In this document: piece by piece, positions 1-13,296 of the stretch
How the letters are laid out: every line of letters starts with the position of its first letter
How positions within the stretch are numbered: position 1 is the first letter of the stretch
Assembly (NCBI GenBank): GCA_965644295.1
Contig: CBFFRP010000133.1
Coordinates: forward strand, 186,001-250,000
Direction of reading: 5' to 3'
Source of the DNA: Paraphysomonas bandaiensis
Lineage: Eukaryota > Chrysophyceae
Length of the DNA stretch: 64,000 bases
The notes under the pieces: model-generated
The model's input: only the letters and a program-made list of their open reading frames with translations
The model's database searches: none
Told to the model about the DNA's origin: nothing
Translations under genes and position numbers: made by a program

Positions 1-114
1 GTGTTATCATATTCTATGCGTGTTCAAAAAATTCATGTTTTTTATGGGACAATATTTTCTGAATAGAAGGAATATTTTTTTCAATCTTGTTTCGTTAGCA
101 CACACAAACACGAA

Positions 115-2500
115 CGACGCGAATGGATTCAGGGTGCATTATGGATATTGCATTATTATAGGTTGATAAAAAGGTAGCTGGTAGTATTTTCCCAACCAGA
201 GATCTGGTGTTGGCCGAGGCCTCGGCTTTGAATTCATATAATAGCAACTTTTAATAATTGATGACAACATATATTATTCTTTTATCTCCTATCTATGAGC
301 TACCAAAAATTCGACCATAAGATCATAAGAGTTTTTTAAATTCAATGAGTTAGATTGTGAAATCGCAAAAGATGAATGTCAATAAAAAGTCAAGAACGGT
401 GATCATTACTGACGAAAGACTAAATTCTACGCTAGGATATCAGCTGGATGACATACCAGCGTAACTTGAGTTTTTGCTATTTGGTATTTGGCACTTGCTC
501 AAGGAATCTCGTCGCTTGCAGCTCATCATCTCTCTTCCCAGGGAACGAAGTTTTAAATGCAGGGTCCTCAGGAGTTTTATCTGAAAGATGTCCTCCTGCA
601 GACACCTTATGCTTCGTGCATTCGGATACGGACTTCAGCTGTGTGAAACTCCAAAGTTAGTGCTCTTGGATTACAATGGAATTGTACGGGAAGCTAGGTA
701 TTCAGACAATGGAATGCCTTACGTTGAACTAAAGGACTTACTAAAATTACCGGACCTGACGAAGCATAAGGAGTCTGCAGGACATCTTTCAGGTAAGACT
801 CCTGAGGACCCATTGGAACTACTCCATAAGCGCTGTGGTCATGTTAGTACACACAAACTCCTAGATTTTTTCAAACACGGGTTATTTACGGGAAGTGGTC
901 TTACCAGAGCAAGAAGTCTAAAGGTGTCTGCAATTCTTGTGCTGAGTCCAAGATTACAAGAACTTCGTTCCCTGGGAAGAGAGATGATGAACTGCAAGTG
1001 ACGAGATTTCTTGAGAAAGTGTCTATTGATATTGGAGTATATGTTAACTGTCCGTCTCTCCAGGGATGTCGATATGTACTCATGCTGTCAGATGTGGCCA
1101 CCAAGGGACTTTAGGAATATCCTCTTAGAACCCGGGCAGCTTCTGAAATTGAAGAGTAGGTTGAGTCCATACTCCCCACGCATCCCGGTGAGCATAGACT
1201 TCCAGTATCATTCGGACTGGGGTGCGGAGCTGATGATGGCTTCTTATACCACGAGGGTCGTGGTTCGCAAAGTTCTGATCGTGGCATATAGAGCCTTAGA
1301 ATCTACTGGTCGAGAGCAGCTAGAGCTCCGTTACATATTGCTGATATGGTGTCTCTACCAATATCTTTCAACGCAGGTGGCACGAAAATCCTGCGAGCAG
1401 TGACGATGGGTGACATATTCTTTTACATTGGTGCAGGTTTTTAACGCCTATTGCTATATGATAAGACTTTCAATATGAGGAGCGATCGATGCTGACTGGG
1501 GGTGGGACCACAAAACAGTCAACGGAAGATGCCTCATCGGGGAGTGAGACCCCATGTGCCTTGCCCAAGAGTAGCGTTAGCACTGCGTCTAGAGAGACTA
1601 GTGTGTGTCCCTAGCTGTAACACTGCGAACCGGGCTGCGTTAGGCAAGAGGGTACACACCCAAAGAGTAATTACTAATGTGTCCACTCTGGGTGATATCA
1701 ACCTCGTATATGTGGGGAAGATGCCGTTAACATGTGCAAAAGGCAAATCTTCTGACCCTTCTGATTACTGGGAGCCTGAGCCTCTTCCGTGTAGTGAGGC
1801 AACCGAATGGAATGAGGCTCAAAGGGCAGAAAGGGATGTGCTATTTCAGCTGAAGGTTTTTGATGTCGTTGAAATGCAACCTAGTGGCCGTGCCCTCTAA
1901 TCCCGCTATGTCGACAAACAAAAGTAAAATAAGGACGGTTCGATTAAAAAATAAAAAGCACGGCACGTTGCACTTGGCTATGGACAGCAGACAGACATGC
2001 TGTTTCAAGCTGCAGAACTCCTTGTATGGTCTTAACAAATGTACTGTGTTCCTTGGACCTGCAACCGAATATGCTTCTAAGCCTACTCAGGCTACATGTT
2101 GTCTAATGCTGTTTTACCTGGTTATAGCCAGGACACACGTAAGAAGGGCAGTCGTTTCAGGGGAAACAACTCTGACATTCACATCTTTACAAACGCGGAT
2201 TGGGAGGGAGATGCTGCAACAAGACGATCCACAACTGGATATATTGTGTTTGCTCTGGTGGACAACTCACCTGGCAGTCCATATTACAAGTCACTTAGCT
2301 GCATTGAATCCAGTATTTCACAAACGGTCCAAACACATTGAACTAAAATAAAATAACATGTTCATTCAGAAGGACCATTCAATACTGCTATATTGTATCA
2401 TGTTGGAACTGATGACCAAACTGCCGATATATTACTAAATCTCTGTGGCGTGACTTATGAGAAGCCCAGGAAGAGATGCCTAAGAGAGGAAGTATACAGT
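115..2500 (+). pseudogene. Decayed Ty1/copia-type pol polyprotein
   Basis: Fragments of a copia polyprotein occur in the expected order but in shifting frames with stops. A DSGC-like protease start lies near 125. The integrase zinc-binding region reads HKRCGHVSTHKL near 830-865, then CNSCAESK near 928-950 in another frame. The integrase core contains YHSDWGAEL near 1210. Reverse-transcriptase fragments include EWNEAQRAERD near 1805 and SLYGLNK near 2020. An RNase H piece reads NADWEGDAATRRSTTGYIVF near 2195-2255, and the usual C-terminal QTADIL lies near 2420. The central reverse transcriptase is largely missing. In intact elements these domains form one ORF. Frameshifts, stops and the deletion show a dead copy. 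Placement in Ty1/copia is confident; exact ends are not. Confidence 0.85.
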
Positions 2501-3100
2501 TGTGGTTTACTGTATTATGAGAATTAATATCATGACGATATAGTTATATTTAACCACGGGCAATAAGGAGGCTATATCGTCCCGCGCTCAAATTTTGAAA
2601 CGAGGGCGAAAAGCCCGAGTTTTAAAATTTAGACAAGGGACGATACTCCTTATCCCTAGGTTAAATTGTAGCTTATTCTCATGACGTTGAAAAGTTAATA
2701 TTAGATTGTATAGCTATTTGTAGCATGCTTGCTGTATTAAGAAATAGATTTTCCTTGATTAACATTAATAACACAAATGAGAACTCTTATAGTTTTAAAT
2801 CAATGATATGTATACTGTAAGTGTGATGATAAACAGTTGAAGGTGAAAGAGAGGATTCTTATTGCCTTAATTAGCATCATCACCACATTTATATACAGCA
2901 GGCTTTACCTCTGCAAGTGCACCTGATCGAAAGATGTGTGTATGATATGAGACACACAATATCCTGAAAAGCACGATATGGCTCCAACCCTGAAAGAACT
3001 GGGTGCCAGTGCTCCTAACCACCTCTATATAGCATCAGATATGGTACTTAAACTCTCCTGTAATATTCTTGAAGTTGTTTCAAAGTCCTGGATATGAAGA
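2501..3100 (+). repeat. LTR-like sequence downstream of the copia remnant
   Basis: This begins with TG directly after a purine-rich tract (about 2482-2495) that follows the pol C-terminus, the position expected for a 3' LTR. Bases 2603-3096 align in inverted orientation with 34653-35099. A conserved core lies around 2655-2690 (TTAAATTGTAGCTTATTCTC). The inner end of the LTR was not determined. Confidence 0.55.
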
Positions 3101-5523
3101 CAGATCACTTGCACTGACATCGTTGTGATCTTATACAGCAGTCGAAAGATGGAAATAACTTGGAGTTGATGATCTGCTCTTGATATTTGGCTCATGATTG
3201 TTGTTTTTCTATAATTGTGTACTATAATGAAATCACGTACATATGGCTGTCATTATCATAATAAAGATAGAAGTGAGCTTCTGTTGAACCGAATATTGAA
3301 GTTGAATGTCTATATTTGCCCGGTGCTGATATGAGCGCTCTGTTGAGCCCATATCAGGTAAAAAGTAATTAAGTTATTATAAATAAGCTATGAAGTTAAA
3401 TTGGCAAAGAGAGAGAATTACAACCTAACAGGTTGTAATTGGAAACTCTCGAAGAGAGAGGCCCTCTTGGGGGTTTGGGGGTAAAAAGGGCTTGCCTCTC
3501 TACCGCCTCCCTGTTTTATGACAAAATGGGGATAAGTATATAGTAGTGAAACGGAATGTAGCGACCATGCAAGCTAGTGACGACGTAAACTCGTACGAGA
3601 AATGAGTGGCAGTAGAGATAACATGAAATTGGTGAACATTAAGAGGTGTTGATTATTATTATTTATAGTTCTCAGCTTTGAGTATAAGTTTACCTTCAGT
3701 TGTTAAGTTCAGTCAACTCGTACGTCGTCAAACTTTGATAAGTATGATATACAGGGGTTGCGTTTTAGTTAATTGATTTTCTTTAATAGCAATTCATTGC
3801 TAATTATTGAAATTATAAAAATTGCAGTTGGGTCAGCAAATCTTAAAAACTACATATACATAGTTAAAGGTTGAATTTTAGTATAGCACAATTAACATGT
3901 ATTCAAATATTCAAATGCGTTACTTGTAAAACTGCGCGACAGGTTATGCAATTTTTGGCACGCGGTTGTGAAAAACAGTCATTTTAGTGCCTTTAATCGA
4001 CATCACAAGTGATCTCTTTCGTCCATAGGGTAGAAAAGAGCTCTTTTCATCCCGCGAATGACAATATGCGGGAACATAAAAGGTGTCGTTATCACATTTC
4101 AACGACTTGGTGCCAAGAGTAAAGCCTTTTTTCGAAGAGTTCCGTATAAGGCGCCTCTCGCTCTGCTTTATTTTTCACTACCTTATGCCAAAAAGTAGTG
4201 TTTTTACCTCCGGCTACAACAAGTCGTTTTTCTTCATCCCGACAGTTGCCCTCGGTAAAAAATTACTGTACTGAAATTGAAAAACTGCAGTTGGGACAGC
4301 AAATCATAATTTCAACTTTAATTGACTCCAGCTTGCTTCAATTAATAGATGAAACTTCCCATCATATTGACACTGGCAAGTAGCTATAAAACAGCATTTT
4401 CTGTTAAAATCCAATTTTTATGATAAAAACTCGAAGATTGGTAGAAGGCAATAATATTTATCTTACACTAGCAAGTGCTTCACTGAATTCCTGATTCTGG
4501 GGGGTAGCAAGCCATCGTCTTGTACCGCATTGCTCTATCACTAACTTTCGGATTCCTTAGGAGGGGCATTCTAACGAAAGAATGGACGTATTCTAACGAA
4601 AGAATGGACGTTAACTTGTAGGAAGATTCTATGGCTTAGATATCAGTAGTCTCAGCATATATGTCCACTTCGCATACGGAACATAACCGACAAAGCGAAA
4701 ATGCTCAATAGGATTAGCCCTCTGAGTATAATGCCGGCCTCAAAACTAATACTCACAATCGTAGAAATGAAGACCAGCCATACCTCGCCAATATCGCAGT
4801 TACTGGAAACATACGATTATCTAATACAATTCATGGTAAATACAGATACTTTAAATAAACAATTTCTTAAGTACATCCAATTCCAACACCCAGTCGATGG
4901 AAAGTAATAGTATAGAAAACGAATGGTATTTATAAGAACTTTCATTCTTACAAGACCTTAAAGTAGAAGTTGCTGCCCATCACAAAACACTCCTGCTTCC
5001 AAACATCATCAACTTAAATAGTCAATATGATATCAAACCTTGAAGAGTTTTAAATATAAGGAAGTACATACGTAAAAGCACTAAATCGTTGTGCAGTATA
5101 CTTACTCATTCGACGCCAAAGTATGAGTCTTTTCCCTGCTTCACATCACTCTATGTCAGTAGGAAGTAGGAAGCCTAGATTATCGCATGTGGCAATGACA
5201 GACGCCATATAAAGCCAAGACTCGCAATTATAAAGGGCATGATGGTATTGCAGCACAGCACAGCACAGCACAGCAATCATAAGGCAGGAAGTTATTCGAT
5301 GCGATCTCAGAGGAAGTTGAAGAGCGTGTGTTTCTGGTGTTGTAGATATTCAGCGTATTTCCAACTACAAAGTATATTTTTTATGTACTACAAACTGAAA
5401 ACTATTCCTGAGGACGAGTCTCTTCAAGATCCATGTTCTTGCACTTGCACGCCTGCTATGTGCCACATGTACTGAGATATACACCATTGTAGATCTGGTC
5501 AGAACAAAAGATCGTAGTGCGAG
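3101..5523. other. AT-rich intergenic region, no gene seen
   Basis: No coherent coding structure was found. Minor features are a perfect 11-bp hairpin stem with a 3-nt loop (3416-3440), a near-identical 20-mer at 3823-3842 and 4286-4305 (19 of 20), a perfect tandem 22-bp duplication (4568-4589 and 4590-4611), and five copies of CAGCA (5251-5275). The short ORFs lack family resemblance. Confidence 0.5.
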
Positions 5524-5533
5524 TACAGCAGTA
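5524..5533 (+). promoter_or_regulatory. TACAGCAGTA word upstream of the aldolase gene
   Basis: TACAGCAGTA lies about 120 bp before the aldolase ATG. The same word or a one-unit expansion lies upstream of several other genes here. Its role is inferred from position only. Confidence 0.35.
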
Positions 5534-5653
5534 TGTATGTATGTGTCGGGATTGGATACATATACACCCCACAAGAACACTGCACATCACGGCACAAGTT
5601 TATACTATAGACATTATACAACCCCCTCCTTTAAAGCGAACTTTTTTCCAACA

Positions 5654-6929
5654 ATGAGCCTCGGACCTTTTGCAGCTGAATTAATTGAGACCGCGAGGAG
5701 CATAGCGGCTCCTGGTAAAGGGAGTAAGTATCTGCTGCTCTGCGCTGTGGTCCCTTCACTCACTCTCTATAGTTCTTGCCGCTGATGAGTCCACTGGAAC
5801 TATTGGCAAGCGATTCGATGCCATCAATGTTGAGAACTGTGAGCCCAATAGACGCAAGTACAGACAGCTCCTCTTCACGACTGCCGGTACATATACACAT
5901 GTCGCTCTACACATATCTCTGAATAGATAGCCTGTACACATATTCCTATATGTACCCTATACATTCAGATAACTGGCCAATGTACAGGTCTTGAGGAGCA
6001 CATATCCGGCGTGATTCTGTATGAGGAGACATTGTATCAGAGCACTGATGACGGAACTCCATTTGTTGATGTTTTGAAGTCGAAGGGCATTATCCCTGGC
6101 ATCAAAGTTGATAAGGGGATTAAACCTTTAGCTGGTAGCTTTCTTGTGTACTAATTAATATTTGTAATGTTAGAATATAGGCACAAATGGTGAGTGCGTA
6201 ACCCAAGGTATGGACGATTTGGATACCAGATGTGCGAAATACTATGCACAAGGTGCTCGTTTCGCCAAATGGAGGGCAGTATTGCACATTAAAGACACAA
6301 TTGGCGCCACTCCCTCCCAGGTAGCGATTGATGAAAACGCCAATACTCTTGCGCGCTATGCTTCCATTTGCCAGCAGAATGGGCTGGTTCCGATTGTTGA
6401 ACCTGAGGTGTTGATGGACGGTGACTTCGATATTAGTGTAGCCGCCGCATGTACTGAGCGTGTAATTGCCGCTTGCTACAAAGCTCTCTCTGATCATCAC
6501 GTCATGCTCGAGGGCACCCTACTGAAACCCAACATGGTCCGGTCCGGTTCTGATGCCGCGACCCAAGCCACAGCTGATGAAATTGCTCTGGCAACAGTGC
6601 GTGTGCTGCAGCACACTGTCCCTTGCGCCGTTCCTGGTATCACTTTCCTTTCAGGAGGCATGTCTGAGGAGGATGCCTCCCTTGCACTCAATGCCATCAA
6701 CCATGCTCCCGGTCCCAGACCTTGGTCTCTGACCTTTTCCTACGGCAGGGCCCTGCAGCAGTCTTGCCTCAGAGCTTGGAAAGGTGTGGACGAAAATGTT
6801 CCTGCCGCTCAAGAAGTACTCAAGGCCCGTGCAAGAGCCAACGGCCTGGCAAATCTTGGGCAGTATACTGGTGGGGTAGGAGGCGAAGGTGCAAATACCT
6901 CTACTTTTGTCAAGAACTATACGTACTAA
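5654..6929 (+). CDS. Class I fructose-bisphosphate aldolase
   Basis: Four exons (5654-5723, 5773-5886, 5988-6134, 6181-6929) join in frame to 359 residues, the normal length for this family. The enzyme splits fructose-1,6-bisphosphate into dihydroxyacetone phosphate and glyceraldehyde-3-phosphate in glycolysis, presumably in the cytosol. Visible motifs are GKGILAADEST near residue 21, [11 protein letters not shown] near 135, and [10 protein letters not shown] with the Schiff-base lysine at K226. The C-terminus is Tyr, as is usual and functionally important in class I enzymes. The ATG chosen gives a canonical N-terminus with no targeting extension. The third intron is only 46 nt. Codons are cleaner and more C-ending than in most neighbours, consistent with high expression. 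The identification is secure. Confidence 0.97.
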
Positions 6930-7159
6930 GCGCATTAGACTGTTGGTTTGGCACTGTCATGCTACTGCTCCCGTGAATGCCGTAAATAAGCACCCTAATT
7001 ACTTTTAAATTGCTTGGCTCTTGTCGTTTTCTAATGATTGCTGATACATTTGTAGATGTGGCATTACCTGTGTGAAAACGCGCTACCAGTTGACAGTGTT
7101 GTAGGCTTGGTGATCATGTGATCGTAAAACTGGAATATATGCATAGTGATGTAACTATA
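6930..7159. other. 3' flank of aldolase gene
   Basis: AT-rich sequence with no gene; it presumably holds the aldolase 3' UTR. No clear poly(A) signal was singled out. Confidence 0.4.
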
Positions 7160-7240
7160 TTGCAACAGTATTGTTGGTCTAGTTAAAAAAGTATTGCAGT
7201 ATTATTATTGATGAGAAACTAGCCAACAATACTATTGCAA
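7160..7240. repeat. Short inverted repeat (hairpin) beside the MITE
   Basis: Arms 7160-7184 and 7217-7240 are reverse complements apart from one mismatch and one missing base, with a 32-nt loop. The left arm contains CAGTATTGTTGGTCTAGTT and the right AACTAGCCAACAATACT. It directly abuts the left end of the larger inverted-repeat element. Confidence 0.7.
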
Positions 7241-8009
7241 GTAGTGAATGACGAATTATTTGATTATTATTATATGCGTGTAAGAGTCAAAACTAATGTA
7301 GCAAAACAATTTAACTAACTACTGCTTACCTCTGATATCCTACTATTTAGCACTACGAAAATTGCTTGTGCGTCACCGCAAGCACTAAGGTACAACCACT
7401 TTTGCTAGTTCACTCAAAGCAAGCACAGTGAGAAATGAGAAAACATATAGTGTTGATATACCTGACATGTGCTGACTTCAGGAATTTTGAGTCCTTAGGT
7501 AGGAAATGTGAGAGCTGCCCACGGACGTGTACCCTCAACTAAGTCGGACTTGCACCTTTCCATGGTGTTCTTGGGGACAAGTACTGGAGATATAACGTGA
7601 GCCGCATATATAGCAGATAATTTTCTGCTCACTCATAGCCGAATGCTTGTATGGTACAAGGAACGTTAATATATGTGTCTTGCGTAGACGTCTTTGGGTC
7701 CCGACGAATAAACACGCACCCGGGAGTGGGCCACTCAAGGGCGTCCGGGTATTGGGCTGCCTGATGTAGAAGTCAAGCAATGGGCCCACCTTAAGGACTC
7801 AAAAATCCTGAAGTTAGCAGGTGTCAGGTATATCAACGTTTTGTTTGCTCACTGCATTGGCTTTGAGTGATAAAGTGAAAGTAGTTGCACCTTTGTGCTT
7901 GCGGTGACGCACAAGAAGATATCAGAATTAAGCACTAGTTAGTTAAATTGTTTTGTTACATTAGTTCTGACTCTTACACTATTGCTAATAATTAGACATT
8001 CACTACTAC
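7241..8009. mobile_element. MITE/foldback-like element with long terminal inverted repeats
   Basis: The left arm (about 7241-7500) and right arm (about 7775-8009) are diverged reverse complements of each other, flanking about 275 bp of unrelated sequence. Shared arm landmarks include GTAGTGAATG at the tip, GTGTAAGAGTCA, AACAATTTAACTAACTA, GCGTCACCGCAAGCAC, and TTGAGTCCTTA at the inner end. The element encodes nothing recognisable, so it is non-autonomous. A related half copy lies at 59911-60108. No convincing target-site duplication was found. Confidence 0.7.
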
Positions 8010-8562
8010 GGACGTGTAGCCCTTCAGTGTCAAGAGGTGTGTTCTAAAATCTAACCAACATGGAATCATGTAAAACGAGAATTTCACAGAGACCTTACCA
8101 CTTCAGACCTATGCCACAATCCGCAATCACACAGAAGTTGCAACCAGAGATTAAGAGTTGTAACCCTAACCCTAATCGAATAGTTTAACACAAATTATTA
8201 CCTACTAAAAACGACGTATAATAGAAGCCAGAAAACTTGCTCCAATTCACTATATCATTATGCTCCCTAAAACAATTTCCGTTGTTCTATTCACCACATC
8301 GTGCATTTCATTTAATGTACTACAAGACTCTACAATAAATATTACGGTCCGATCTCCCAACCTGCGCGCAAGAACCCAAACACCACCTCTTTGGACAGAG
8401 GACACGCGAAGACATGCTTCACGCAGACAACCCGGAGGGGCGCCACTCCCTAAAATATAAGGTTCAGAATAAGGAAAGGAAGTACAAATCCTAATATCAC
8501 TTCAAGTGTACGTAACACAATGTGAAAATGCGAATGCCAGTGGGAAGAACAATGCATAGAAT
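8010..8562. other. Intergenic stretch with an interstitial telomere-like motif
   Basis: No gene was seen. The only notable item is the short TAACCC run at 8161-8175. Confidence 0.4.
8161..8175. repeat. Interstitial telomere-like (TAACCC) run
   Basis: The sequence TAACCCTAACCCTAA is two and a half copies of the TTAGGG-type telomere unit, far from any visible chromosome end. A matching run in the opposite orientation lies at 49597-49613. It could be chance, a healed break, or a retrotransposition scar. Confidence 0.5.
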
Positions 8563-11500
8563 CTACCAATACTCGCAACAGATCGAACCTGTTACGACTG
8601 ACATAATGTCATTAATAGCAGCTACAACCTTCGCGGATAAACACCCTGCAAATGAAAATTTAATATTGCCATGAAAAAAAGTGTACTTCCAAGTATAACG
8701 CACCAGTGACTTGTCCAGCAGCCAAAGGGAATCGCATTCTGCTATGAAATAACTGGGGGAAAATTGTTTGCACAGTTGGGGACAGTGGGGTGGGCCAGGC
8801 ATACTGAGGAGAATGTGTACTTCTGTACACATTAGCCGCCTACAGTTATAAATATTAACTATACTGTCATCATATGTTGTCGAATCGTGAATATCAATTC
8901 CAGACACTCCCAAAAATACTTGTCCATGCTACTACCTTAAACGCCACGTTGCAGTCGTTAGAGTAAATAAACCTGAGGTAAAAGAACCAATGTCATACAT
9001 TTTTCCATATACAAAGCAACATGAGTAGAGATGTAAACTAAATGTATATCATTGTACCACCATTTAAATATCGCAAATGAAAAACCCAATACACTATCGA
9101 CCTGATACAGGGTGATATATTCACAAATACTACATCAACGAGAAATGAACCCTCTCATATAACAATCCAATTATTTACTCACCCAATTCCTTCAGGAACA
9201 TCAGTTGAAGGATAGCTGCGGTGCTTCTGAATGTATGACGACGATGATGTACTTCGAGACAAGCGGCTCTTCACTCCAACTATAAACATCGTACGTTCAT
9301 AATGTACATTACGCAATTGCACATATTGTATATAGGCAACAGAACACTTCATGCTTAGAAGGACAGTAAATATACCTTTTTCGGGAATTGGCATATTGAT
9401 AGCAGCAGTAATACTCTTTTGAAGAGCCACACACATATTTGTCAATCTACAGTGCGGCAATTCGTCGCTAGAATTTAAACCATAACGTCTACTAGAAATC
9501 TCATGGCTAGTTGGCTCATAAGGAAATTCTCCCTCCCAGTTCGGAAACAATACCAGTACCAGAAAGCTATACAAAAGAAACAGTTCGCAATATTCTAGTT
9601 AAACGATAATGACGGGAAATACATCTACAAATTTCAAAACTATGTAGGGTGAATGCAGATGACAATGCTTAAAGAAGCAACAATACCTAGCCTCTCGGTA
9701 GACGAGCGCTCTGCCCGCACACACAAAACTTGATGCATCGTCGTCCATAACATCGGGGTCTGCACAAACACAAGCAGTTAATCTATGAAGATACAGAGCA
9801 ATTGAACCACCTGGATTTACACCATCAAGACAACATCCATTAGAAGTAACAAACAGTGGCGACAATGCGCCAGCCACACCTCTACTGTTGTCATTATTGC
9901 TACAGCAGTCGCTTTCCGTATTGCCAGGAACATGGACGCGAGGACACCATATATTCCTTTCGCCACTGCACATGTATGATAGTACTAATATTGCAGAACA
10001 TAGTAAGCACAATTAGAATTCATATCAAGGCATATATATCTCACTCTCTACTGACACTACACACATCGATTATTCGTCGAATATACAACATACTACTTTC
10101 AGATACAACCGAAAATATATAAAATTTCACACATAATTATTGTAGCTAAATATATATATTTCACCTACGCGTATACAGTAGAAGTCGTAAAAGTGCAATG
10201 TATAGAAATGTCTGATTTTACCTTCACTGCAAGTGGAGCTGCATATAAAAGGCTTCGAATCAAGTTCATCGGCATTGAAAAAGACACTGTCATCTTCATT
10301 GTCATCTAGTATGTCTACAGTCCCCCAGTCCACAGAAACAAAGCCACGCCTTTCGCGGAATTTCTTAGTGATGCTCTGAGCACATGTAAACTAATTCAGA
10401 TGTTTATGTAACCCTAAGCATACATAGAGCTTACAGTCAATTCGATTCTAACACTCACATCTACATGGGCCTGTTTTTTCTTCTGCATATCGCTATTGTT
10501 ATCGGAGGCTCTACGCCTTACACTTGGGAAAGTCCTGTGTATGCAGACATCAATATTCAAACGTGTAAACAAAACCAGGATGAAAGTGATACTGCTTCCA
10601 CAAATGCAACAACTTATATAGCAAAAACGATATCATCTACACTCTTCTGAATTGCGATTTTGTCAAACCTTGATTTTTTTTGCTTTGTATCATCAACTGT
10701 AGGAGAATTGGAGACAGATTTCGTGGGCGGACTTTCACTACGCGCAGTTGCCACCTAAAAAATATATCATATTAAGAGAAGAATAAGTGCATAGCACTCA
10801 AAACCTCGCAATCTCCAATAGTTCTCGATCTGGGAATTAAATCTGCCCCATTGCTAGGTGAGAACAATAGTTCTGATATTTGCGATGCCATATCACGAGT
10901 GGCAGCATGCTCCTAAATCAAAAGCATTTTAAGGATTCTGCCTTATACTATACAATCAGCAATAACGTTATCAACACCATAACCGTGTATATACTACAGC
11001 GCAATATCAGTCTATAAGTTAACACAAATAATCGGAAAAGGCCAACACACAGCACCGATCACATCACAGATGAACAGTCATATATTTAATGATAGTTATC
11101 GATATAAAACTTCAAACTGAAAGTATATATCACAAGAGTACCTGCAACTTGATGAACTCATACAAACACAGCATGTCGCAGTCCATAAGATCATTCCACA
11201 AAACTTGGCCCTCATGAAGAATAAATGAGCCTGAATACAGTAGATAGCATGAGGTCGAACTGCATCACAATACTGGACGAGGTGATATAACGCACTATGA
11301 ATCTCCATCAACACGACAAGCCCACATACCCAATACGGAGTCACCAGCTGTTGTATTGATAGCCTTTCGAATTCTAGCAACCGCCTGAAAAATACTCAAT
11401 ATTATCACCTCCATTACATTTCTCATACTAACGCATTCCGAATAATATACATTATTGCAACGTATTGCAATTTACTAAATCATTGTCACATGGCCCTAAC

Positions 11501-13296
11501 ATAAAATCATGATGGTACTGACGTGAAAGTTGGGGTTTCCGGCAGGAGAGAAGTGCATCCCCCACATAGAATTTATTCCAGAAACCGACATGAACTCTCC
11601 AGTTGATATGTACCATGTCAAAAAGCTCTTCAACAATCGTCTAAGTTCATCAGTTCATCTTACAATAAAAAAAATGCGATAGCGATACGTTAAGCATAGC
11701 GCTCAACAAACAACATATTTTCCAATACTTGTGGCACATTTTAGATAATAACATGACACCTCTCGCATAGTCAATAGTCACTCACCGAACAAGCTTTGGT
11801 GTGTATCTACAAGTTTTGATGTCGCCATTACAAGAATCTTCAGAAATTATATCCCGTAAATATTCTTCCTAAGTGTTAAAAAGCAAATCATTACTGCCAC
11901 AAATATAGAATACAATTGTACGCAACAAGAGTAATATCACGAGTATCAAACAAAAAGTACATCATACAATTTTATTGAAGTTGCGAATACGTAAACTGTA
12001 GCCGGAGTAACGAAAATGTACTCACGTTCTTCTCAATATCTTCCTGGATCTCTTTGTACTTCAGCTCAAGTTCCTAAATACGCAGCAATAATAAGTTTCT
12101 ATCAAAAGTTTCAGAAGGCTAGCCCAAAATAAAATACAAAAACGAAACTGGTGTACCGTACCTCCACAGTCGCCGCACCACTCCTAATCCCTAAATGCTC
12201 ACTGCGCCGCTCAGAATTCATGTCTGACCCGTCTTCAACGGAACTATCGCGATTCTTAAGCACCTGTTTATACATACCCTAAGATACACACTACACGAGT
12301 TGGGAAGTGTACTTGCGAGGTACAAGAATAAAGTACGTCGACCAATCTGATAAAAAACCACAGTGGAGTAGTACATAGGTATGAAACGTACATATATCAA
12401 AACCATATCTATCAAAAACGGCTACCTCTATATCTTGCTCAATTTGAGCGCAGCTTCTGTTGAACTTTCTTATTCTCTTCCGAAGTGTACTCACTTGTTC
12501 GATGGAGTTCCAGCCATTGTTAAGTGATATCATCCTTTCAATAGCACCCATCTGGGAGGCATACACAAGGTACATTTTCTAACAAATTAACACATATATG
12601 TTAAATTTCAAAATCAGAACATCACACTAACAACTTGGCCAATCTTCTACCGTATTGATGCAATACAACGATTCCATACACACTCAATATAACATTTCAC
12701 ATGCAAAGAGAAGTATCGGCCGAATAATTTACCTTAATAGCGTCAACAAGCCCAACTCCACAAGGAGAATGCTTATAGTAGTAAGTAGATGTATCTGTCC
12801 CAATGATCCCGTTTTTGTTCTCTACGGAGACAACGATCCAAATATTCGGTTCACACTCATAAAATCCCCATATATGTTTCTGCGAACAGACATTTAGCCA
12901 CAAAAAAGTTTATACTAATTATGGCTAATGCTATGTGCAAATTCAAACATAACTAACGTAAAGCATAATTCGTGATAGTGCAAAGGATATCACTAATATC
13001 CTCGTAGTGTATCAGCTTCACCTCCATTACGACGAACTCAATCGGGTCTGGACAAAATTTCCCGGAAAACTCCATCAGCCCCTCCACCATAGTCATGCGC
13101 GACAGCTGCATTGCTCTCAGTCAGACATCATTGGCACAAATACAGCAACATTGAGCTGTACCTGCCAGTACAACGGTGTGTCTGAGGGGTGGAAGAAGAG
13201 GATCTTCTCGCCCTGCTCCTCATCTGTTGAGCTCTCATCCACACTACCCATCTGACGGTGAAATATTATCACATTAGATATTCCCGAGTCCACCAT
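8563..13296 (-). CDS. CCZ1: Ccz1-like subunit of the Mon1-Ccz1 Rab7 activator
   Basis: In animals and yeast Ccz1 pairs with Mon1 as the nucleotide-exchange factor for Rab7 on late endosomes and the vacuole. Eleven exons were phased: 13296-13162, 13105-13022, 12879-12733, 12578-12426, 12263-12162, 12073-12026, 11868-11786, 11640-11523, 11384-11330, 11230-11142 and 10912-10805, giving 374 residues without a break. Family landmarks are the start (NVIIFHRQ then EKILFFHPSDTP), ECEPNIWIVVSVEN near residue 80, and FILHEGQVLWNDL near 310. The upstream ATG at 13296 restores the family's initial strand, so it is preferred over the internal ATG at 13251. Exons between 10754 and 8563 are less certain. 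The last appears to run unspliced to a TAG at 8563, with DSLWLLDKS resembling the family's C-terminal DYWVVGKKS. Confidence 0.75.

Noticed and set aside
6497-6935. Minus-strand ORFs inside the aldolase gene
   Set aside because: They overlap the conserved catalytic exon of aldolase on the opposite strand and show no similarity to anything.
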